Under the pieces are notes generated by a model. The model worked only from the letters and a program-made list of their open reading frames with translations. It did no database searches and was not told the DNA's origin. Both the position numbers and the translations under genes were made by a program. A DNA stretch of 64,000 bases, taken from positions 1-64,000 of the forward strand of contig JAQWQD010000031.1 in NCBI GenBank assembly GCA_029244985.1, given 5' to 3'. This document shows, one piece after another, positions 59,315-64,000 of this stretch (the stretch's first letter is position 1; each line of letters opens with the position of its first letter). This stretch comes from Gammaproteobacteria bacterium. Lineage in GTDB: Bacteria; Pseudomonadota; Gammaproteobacteria; Pseudomonadales; Pseudohongiellaceae.

Positions 59315-60493
59315 TCATTTAGTTAGAAGACTCATCGCTTCTTCTAAGCCATTCACGGTTAAAGGAAACATCCTGTCCTCAGTTAGCTCTTTTACGATCT
59401 CGATGGAGTAACTGTGTTCCCAATAATCTCTAGGTGTTGGGTTTATCCACACCACATGATCAAAGGCATCTGATATTCGTTTTATCCATACCGACCCAGC
59501 CTCTTCATTATAGTGTTCGATACTGCCACCAATGTGAGTAACCTCGTAAGGCGCCATTGTCGCGTCACCCACGAATATTACTTTGTAGTCTTTAGAGAAT
59601 TTATTAATGAGTTCGAAGGTTGATGTGGTCTCAGCATGTCGCCTGTGACTTTTTGTCCATACCGATTCATACAAAAAATTATGAAAGTAAAAATATTTTA
59701 AGTGTTTAAATTCACTTCTAGCCGCAGAAAACAATTCTTCGCACAACCTCACATGTGGGTCCATTGAACCACCTACGTCAAAGAATAATAAGACTTTGAC
59801 CGAATTATGCCGCTCCGGGACCATTTTAATATCAAGCAACCCAGCATTTCTCGCCGTCGAAGAAATAGTGTCATCCATATCTAATTCTTCTTCCGCACCA
59901 CTGCGAGCAAATTTTCGTAGCCGTCGTAATGCCATTTTAATGTTACGTGTGCCAATTTCTACCGAGTCATCTAAGTCTTTATAATTTCGGCGATCCCATA
60001 CTTTTGCTGCTCGCTGATTTCTTCCCTCTTCTTGCCCTATACGAACTCCTTCAGGATTATAACCGTAAGCGCCAAAGGGTGACGTGCCTCCAGTTCCAAT
60101 CCATTTGCTTCCGCCTTCATGCCGTTTCGTTTGTTCTTCCATTCGTTTTTTAAATTCTTCCATGAGCTTATCCAAACCGCCCAATGCTTCTATTTTAGCC
60201 TTTTCTTCGTCGGACAGCATAGATTCTAGTTGCTTACGTAACCATTCGTCAGGTATTTGATAGAGGGACAAATCATCTAGAACGTCAATGTTCTCAAAGT
60301 ATTTTGCAAATGCGAGATCAAACTTATCGAAATTCTTTTCATCCTTCACTAGACAAAGTCTCGAAAGATAGTAAAAGTCTTCAACATCCCCAAATATAAC
60401 ATTCTGCTTTAAGCACTCCAGCAGTGCGAACAACTCCGTGAAAGACACTGGAAGCCGCTCTTGCTTAAGCGTCATAAAGAAGTTTATTAACAC
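59315..60493 (-). CDS. VWA-domain (CoxE-like) protein
   Basis: The 392-residue protein has a C-terminal von Willebrand A-type domain with a metal-site motif variant DVGGSMDPH (about 243-251; the first Ser of DxSxS is Gly, as usual in this family). The N-terminal part is helical and charged. It is paired with a MoxR ATPase. Such pairs are thought to act as chaperones for assembly or cofactor loading of partner proteins; the client here is unknown. The GTG start overlaps the moxR stop by one base (TAGTG); an ATG six codons later is an alternative. Confidence 0.87.
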   Translation of the reverse strand: MLINFFMTLKQERLPVSFTELFALLECLKQNVIFGDVEDFYYLSRLCLVKDEKNFDKFDLAFAKYFENIDVLDDLSLYQIPDEWLRKQLESMLSDEEKAKIEALGGLDKLMEEFKKRMEEQTKRHEGGSKWIGTGGTSPFGAYGYNPEGVRIGQEEGRNQRAAKVWDRRNYKDLDDSVEIGTRNIKMALRRLRKFARSGAEEELDMDDTISSTARNAGLLDIKMVPERHNSVKVLLFFDVGGSMDPHVRLCEELFSAARSEFKHLKYFYFHNFLYESVWTKSHRRHAETTSTFELINKFSKDYKVIFVGDATMAPYEVTHIGGSIEHYNEEAGSVWIKRISDAFDHVVWINPTPRDYWEHSYSIEIVKELTEDRMFPLTVNGLEEAMSLLTK

Positions 60494-61335
60494 TAACGAT
60501 TAGCTCTATGCATAAATGCAAGCTTCTCCAAAAGATGCACGTCTTGCTCATTTTTTAATAAAGCCCCATACAGAGGAGGAATCGCATTCTTGGCATCATG
60601 ACTTTTGAGTATGTCATCAGGAATATCGTCAGCCATCAACAATTTTAGCCAATCTATCAATTCTGAAGTTGATGGCTTTTTCTTCAGGCCCGGAATCTTT
60701 CGCACGTCAAAAAAGATATCCATTGCCTGGCTCACAAGATCATTTTTGATTTTCGGGTAATGAACATCAATGATTTTTTCCATCGTTAATGTGTCAGGAA
60801 ATTCAATATAATGAAAAAAGCATCGACGCAAAAAAGCATCAGGTAGCTCTTTCTCGTTGTTACTAGTAATTACGATGATTGGGCGAGTTTTAGCTTTGAT
60901 TAATTCCTTCGTCTCATAAACAAAGAATTCCATTTTATCCAGCTCTAACAACAAGTCGTTAGGAAACTCTATATCTGCTTTATCGATCTCATCGATGAGT
61001 AATACACACTGTCCATCACTCTGGAATGCCTGCCAGATTTTGCCTTGTATAATGTAGTTAGAGATATCATGAACTTTTTCGTCACCAAGTTGGGAGTCTC
61101 GAAGCCTCGAGACAGCGTCATATTCATACAGCCCTTGCTGAGCTTTAGTGGTTGATTTGATATGCCATTGAATGAGGGGTAATTCTAAAGCTGTGGCGAT
61201 TTGCTCAGCGAGCATTGTTTTGCCAGTGCCTGGCTCCCCTTTAATCAAGAGAGGTTTTTGTAACTGAATTGCAGCATTCACTGCCATTTGTAGCTCATCG
61301 GTCGCCACATATTCTTTTGTGCCGGTAAAGATCAT
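60493..61335 (-). CDS. MoxR-type AAA+ ATPase
   Basis: The 280-residue ATPase has Walker A GEPGTGKT (33-40), Walker B LLIDEIDKAD (about 111-120), and a sensor region ITSNNEKELPDAFLRRCFFHY (about 156-176). With the following VWA protein it forms the common MoxR-VWA module. No dehydrogenase or other client gene is beside it. In some bacteria such pairs help envelope or enzyme maturation. Confidence 0.92.
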   Translation of the reverse strand: MIFTGTKEYVATDELQMAVNAAIQLQKPLLIKGEPGTGKTMLAEQIATALELPLIQWHIKSTTKAQQGLYEYDAVSRLRDSQLGDEKVHDISNYIIQGKIWQAFQSDGQCVLLIDEIDKADIEFPNDLLLELDKMEFFVYETKELIKAKTRPIIVITSNNEKELPDAFLRRCFFHYIEFPDTLTMEKIIDVHYPKIKNDLVSQAMDIFFDVRKIPGLKKKPSTSELIDWLKLLMADDIPDDILKSHDAKNAIPPLYGALLKNEQDVHLLEKLAFMHRANR

Positions 61336-61704
61336 CGGTATATTTCCACTGCTGATAAAAATGCGCGTATTGTAAAGCTCAGACCGAGATTAATACAGAA
61401 AAACTCAGGACGAATACACTGGATAATCCATAAAAAAGTTGATAGAAACCGAATTTTTATACTCCTAAAAGTTGCACCCCGAGTGAACTAATTATATCTA
61501 GGGAAAAGTATCAAAGGCCTCACCCAAATTGCTAATTAACCGCACACAAAGCTTTGGGCAATAGGACCGCGTAAATAGCAAACCAGCTTTTTTATAAAAA
61601 AGGAAAAAGAAGAGTAGGAGATCTTTATACCTGTAAACTACCTTAATAAATACAAGTATCTTATTGAATATAATAAATATTTAATCTGATAGTATTTTAG
61701 AAGA
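61336..61704. other. 369-base AT-rich gene-free region
   Basis: No coding frame is supported. It contains a perfect 16-base A/T palindrome (C-TTTTTT-AT-AAAAAA-G, 61587-61602) and probably the promoter of the MoxR-VWA operon. Both flanking genes are on the minus strand. Nothing else was recognised. Confidence 0.4.
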
Positions 61705-62034
61705 TTATCTTCGCTTTTGAATAAAATAGAATATAGTAACTGCCACTTCAGCGACAAACACTGACAATAATAGTGGAATTGCAGCCCTACTAATGGTCTC
61801 CCCACCGATCGTGATTAAATCCAGGGTCATTACCATTAAAGCCGGCGCGAAACTTTCGCCCTGGGTATTCGCGTACCAAGGGGTCAATATTATGGCAGCG
61901 GCTACTGCTCGGAGCGAATAGGAGGACCACACTGCAGACTTGAATTCGGTTAAGAACCAAAACAAAGCAAAGAATATTCCACTAGCAGCAAGGTAAATCA
62001 ACCAAATTATCCAATAGTTAGTTTCCACCACCAT
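61705..62034 (-). CDS. Small integral membrane protein, function unknown
   Basis: The 109-residue protein is hydrophobic with about three to four membrane segments (near 8-27, 42-55, 63-78 and 84-104) and a basic C terminus (QKRR). I do not recognise the family. It follows the ycgN gene by three bases, so it is probably the last gene of recR-rnd-ycgN-61705. Confidence 0.65.
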   Translation of the reverse strand: MVVETNYWIIWLIYLAASGIFFALFWFLTEFKSAVWSSYSLRAVAAAIILTPWYANTQGESFAPALMVMTLDLITIGGETISRAAIPLLLSVFVAEVAVTIFYFIQKRR

Positions 62035-62037
62035 AAT

Positions 62038-62496
62038 TTAGGATTTCACCCAAGTGATAATATGCTCTTCATACCCATCTGGATGCACGAATTCCTCAGA
62101 CAGTATTTTCTGTTTTACCGAAATTCCTGCTGATTCAATGCTATTAGATGAACTCGCCAACAGTGGATGCCATTCGAATAAGGGTTTATTTTCCGCTCTT
62201 AGCCGGTAAGCACAAGTATTGGGCATCCAGTTTGAGTTTTGACGGTACATTTCCTTTACATTTAAACAAGCTGGAACCAAGGTAGTTCTTTGATCATAAC
62301 TTGTGCAGCGGCAATCCGTTTTACTTAGATATCGACAGGCTACTCTTGTCCAGTGCAGCTCTGAAGTTTCTTCATCTTGAACCTTTTTTAGACAACACCG
62401 ACCGCAGCCATCACAAAGCATTTCCCATTCTTTCTTAGACAACTCTTCTAAAGGCAATTCCCAAAATTTCTGTCTTAACGGTGTATCTTTAGTCAC
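62038..62496 (-). CDS. ycgN: YcgN family cysteine-cluster protein
   Basis: The 152-residue protein belongs to the UPF0260/YcgN family: KEWEMLCDGCGRCCLKKVQD (about 22-41) supplies the clustered Cys residues, followed by VACRYLSKTDCRCTSY and the CAYR segment. Such zinc- or iron-sulfur-binding proteins often lie near rnd. Function is unclear. It is eight bases after rnd. Confidence 0.9.
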   Translation of the reverse strand: MTKDTPLRQKFWELPLEELSKKEWEMLCDGCGRCCLKKVQDEETSELHWTRVACRYLSKTDCRCTSYDQRTTLVPACLNVKEMYRQNSNWMPNTCAYRLRAENKPLFEWHPLLASSSNSIESAGISVKQKILSEEFVHPDGYEEHIITWVKS

Positions 62497-62504
62497 AATT
62501 TATT

Positions 62505-63641
62505 TTACCGAGAAAATAGCGGACTGATTTCTTCCTCTAGAACCTCTCTTCGCCAACCCGAAAGGTCGTCTTCCCAGAGCAGCTCTCCTGAATTTTGATA
62601 GTTTCGTACTAAATTTTGCAACAGACGCTTACGAGCAAGCAATTCTGGCGCGATGGCTAATCTTTCTGCAATTTCAGCAACCACTTTCTGACATGATTTT
62701 AATTTTTTCCGTAGCATAGGATTCAATGGAAAATTAAGTATTGAGCGATCCACTTCAGATACATCTACAACCAAAGAATCTATTATTTCAACAATTTCCT
62801 TACCGTAAAGAGAGTAAAACCTTCTATCACTGAAGGCAATAGACTCGAAATTCTTTACTGAACCTTCCAGGGACAGGTTCAAAAGATCACTGTCTTTCGC
62901 TATCCAATTACGAGGCTTATTTAAACACCTTGCTTTTTCTTCTCGCCAAAGACAAAGCCTTCGTAATTTTGCCAAATCCTGATTATTTAATTTCCAAGCA
63001 TTGCTGATACCAGCATAAGCATTTTTCCAATTTATCTGGTTTTCAAGCTCACAAACCAATTTCGCCTGAAGTTTGCATTCTTCTTCAAACCACGCAGTCC
63101 TATTCTTAGCTTCCAGTTGCTCAAGTAATTTGTCTTGAAGAATCGATAGGTAACATACATCATTCGCCGCATAAACCAACTGGGTATTGCTTAGTGGTCT
63201 TTTTACCCAGTCCGAACGAGTTTCGTCTTTCGCGATCTCACTATTCAAAAGCAACTTAACTAGCCCTTGATAGCTTATGGAAAAACCTAAACCACTAAAT
63301 GCTGCAGCTAACTGGGAGTCAAAAAGATTTGATGGGGTACATTGAATAGAGGTATGCAGTAAATTTAAATCTTCGCCACACGAATGAATAGCAAACTGAA
63401 GCTTAGGTCTGTGCAGCAAAGCACAAAATCCACTCCAGTCAGAAACGCATAGAGGATCAACTAAATAGCAAGCATCGGTATCCGCTATCTGCAATAAACC
63501 AAGTTTAGGATAAAAGGTATTGGTTCTTACAAACTCAGTATCGAATGAAAGGGTATTAAGCTCAGCCCAGCTCTTACAAAGTGAATCAAATTCAGTTTGG
63601 CTTTCAATTAAGTGTATAGGAAAACCATTGTCAGCCCTCAT
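62505..63641 (-). CDS. rnd: Ribonuclease D
   Basis: The 378-residue 3'-5' exonuclease has DEDD-motif residues: Asp34 and Glu36 in FDTEFVRTN, HSCGEDLNLL, and the YAANDVCYL segment. HRDC-like helices follow in the C-terminal half. It trims the 3' ends of tRNA precursors. Length is near E. coli Rnd (375). It is four bases after recR. Confidence 0.94.
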   Translation of the reverse strand: MRADNGFPIHLIESQTEFDSLCKSWAELNTLSFDTEFVRTNTFYPKLGLLQIADTDACYLVDPLCVSDWSGFCALLHRPKLQFAIHSCGEDLNLLHTSIQCTPSNLFDSQLAAAFSGLGFSISYQGLVKLLLNSEIAKDETRSDWVKRPLSNTQLVYAANDVCYLSILQDKLLEQLEAKNRTAWFEEECKLQAKLVCELENQINWKNAYAGISNAWKLNNQDLAKLRRLCLWREEKARCLNKPRNWIAKDSDLLNLSLEGSVKNFESIAFSDRRFYSLYGKEIVEIIDSLVVDVSEVDRSILNFPLNPMLRKKLKSCQKVVAEIAERLAIAPELLARKRLLQNLVRNYQNSGELLWEDDLSGWRREVLEEEISPLFSR

Positions 63642-63644
63642 ACC

Positions 63645-64000
63645 TTAATTACTTTCCATAACTTTTCTTCCAGAAAAGGCATGACTCAAGGTGCCACCAT
63701 CAACAAATTCTAATTCACCACCAACGGGCACCCCATGAGCTATCCTGGACACTGTCACATCAAAACGTTTTAATTGCTCGGCAATGTAATAAGCTGTCGC
63801 ATCCCCTTCCACTGTTGGGTTGCATGCTATGATCACTTCATCGAAGCGTTCAGTTTCGATTTTGTCGAGCAGTTGACTGACTCCCAGTTGTTCAGGCCCA
63901 ATTCCATCGATCGGAGAAAGGTGGCCCATTAAAACAAAATAAAGCCCTCTGAACGTGCCAGATTGCTCGATAGCAAATATATCAGCAGGTGACTCGACAA
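63645..64000 (-). CDS. recR: Recombination protein RecR, 5' end missing
   Basis: The frame continues to the window edge at 64000, giving 118 codons of the C-terminal part. TOPRIM-domain segments [30 protein letters not shown] and [20 protein letters not shown] are those of RecR. The start and the zinc finger lie outside. RecR with RecO and RecF loads RecA at gaps. The neighbour rnd lies four bases downstream. Confidence 0.94.
   Translation of the reverse strand, partial: VESPADIFAIEQSGTFRGLYFVLMGHLSPIDGIGPEQLGVSQLLDKIETERFDEVIIACNPTVEGDATAYYIAEQLKRFDVTVSRIAHGVPVGGELEFVDGGTLSHAFSGRKVMESN

Noticed and set aside
61587..61602. Perfect 16-base A/T palindrome upstream of the MoxR operon, considered as a terminator or operator.
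   Set aside because: It is composed only of A and T runs and is likely by chance in AT-rich DNA; no GC stem for termination.

Overview
The window looks like a chromosomal segment of a gammaproteobacterium, probably an uncultured marine one. The evidence is gene content and order. There is an rluC/yceD/rpmF/fab cluster, a tmk-holB pair, and an sdhCDAB-sucAB-lpd-sucCD run facing gltA. gltX is followed by tRNA-Ala, rnd sits beside recR, and there are DusA, HrpA, YcgN and a TtpC-type TonB system. The lineage is an inference; no rRNA is present. By eye the DNA is moderately A+T-rich.

Positions 1-15.1 kb are accessory in character. A PQQ-dependent dehydrogenase cut by the window edge is followed by mostly exported proteins: a CXXCH haem protein resembling cytochrome P460, a small secreted protein, an amidase with a twin-arginine signal, a signal-bearing COG4798-type methyltransferase, an SMP-30-like propeller, and a 'PDLQGVW' secreted protein. 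A lone intact tyrosine recombinase, a GST-like protein and the tail-specific protease Prc are also here. One gene (3268) is interrupted by an in-frame TGA, with a conserved-looking tail continuing to 3741. Two genes (2659 and 14601) are paralogues of an unrecognised family.

Positions 15.1-29 kb are mostly housekeeping: glutathione reductase, an AlkB-like dioxygenase next to an LhgO-like oxidase, holB-tmk-mltG, fabF-acpP-fabG-fabD, rpmF, yceD, rluC and argS. rpmF is not annotated by length-filtered gene finding but is clear. plsX and fabH are absent from their usual place between rpmF and fabD. A strong hairpin lies between acpP and fabF.

Positions 29-36.3 kb hold htpG and a tightly packed six-gene energy-transduction operon: DUF3450, TtpC-like, ExbB, ExbD, TonB and a TPR protein. 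Positions 36.7-49.4 kb hold a nearly complete oxidative TCA block, with sdh-suc on the minus strand and gltA divergent on the plus strand. Convincing promoters lie in the gap between them.

Positions 49.4-64 kb hold tRNA-Ala(GGC) with a near-consensus promoter, gltX, dusA, a TerB-like gene, mlaA, hrpA, fadD, a MoxR/VWA pair, a small membrane protein, ycgN, rnd and the 3' part of recR, which is cut by the window edge.

No CRISPR array, insertion sequence, prophage or defence island was seen. The most noteworthy points are the in-frame TGA at 3655, the paralogous small-protein family, the AlkB/LhgO neighbourhood, the missing plsX-fabH and the acpP-fabF attenuator-like hairpin.
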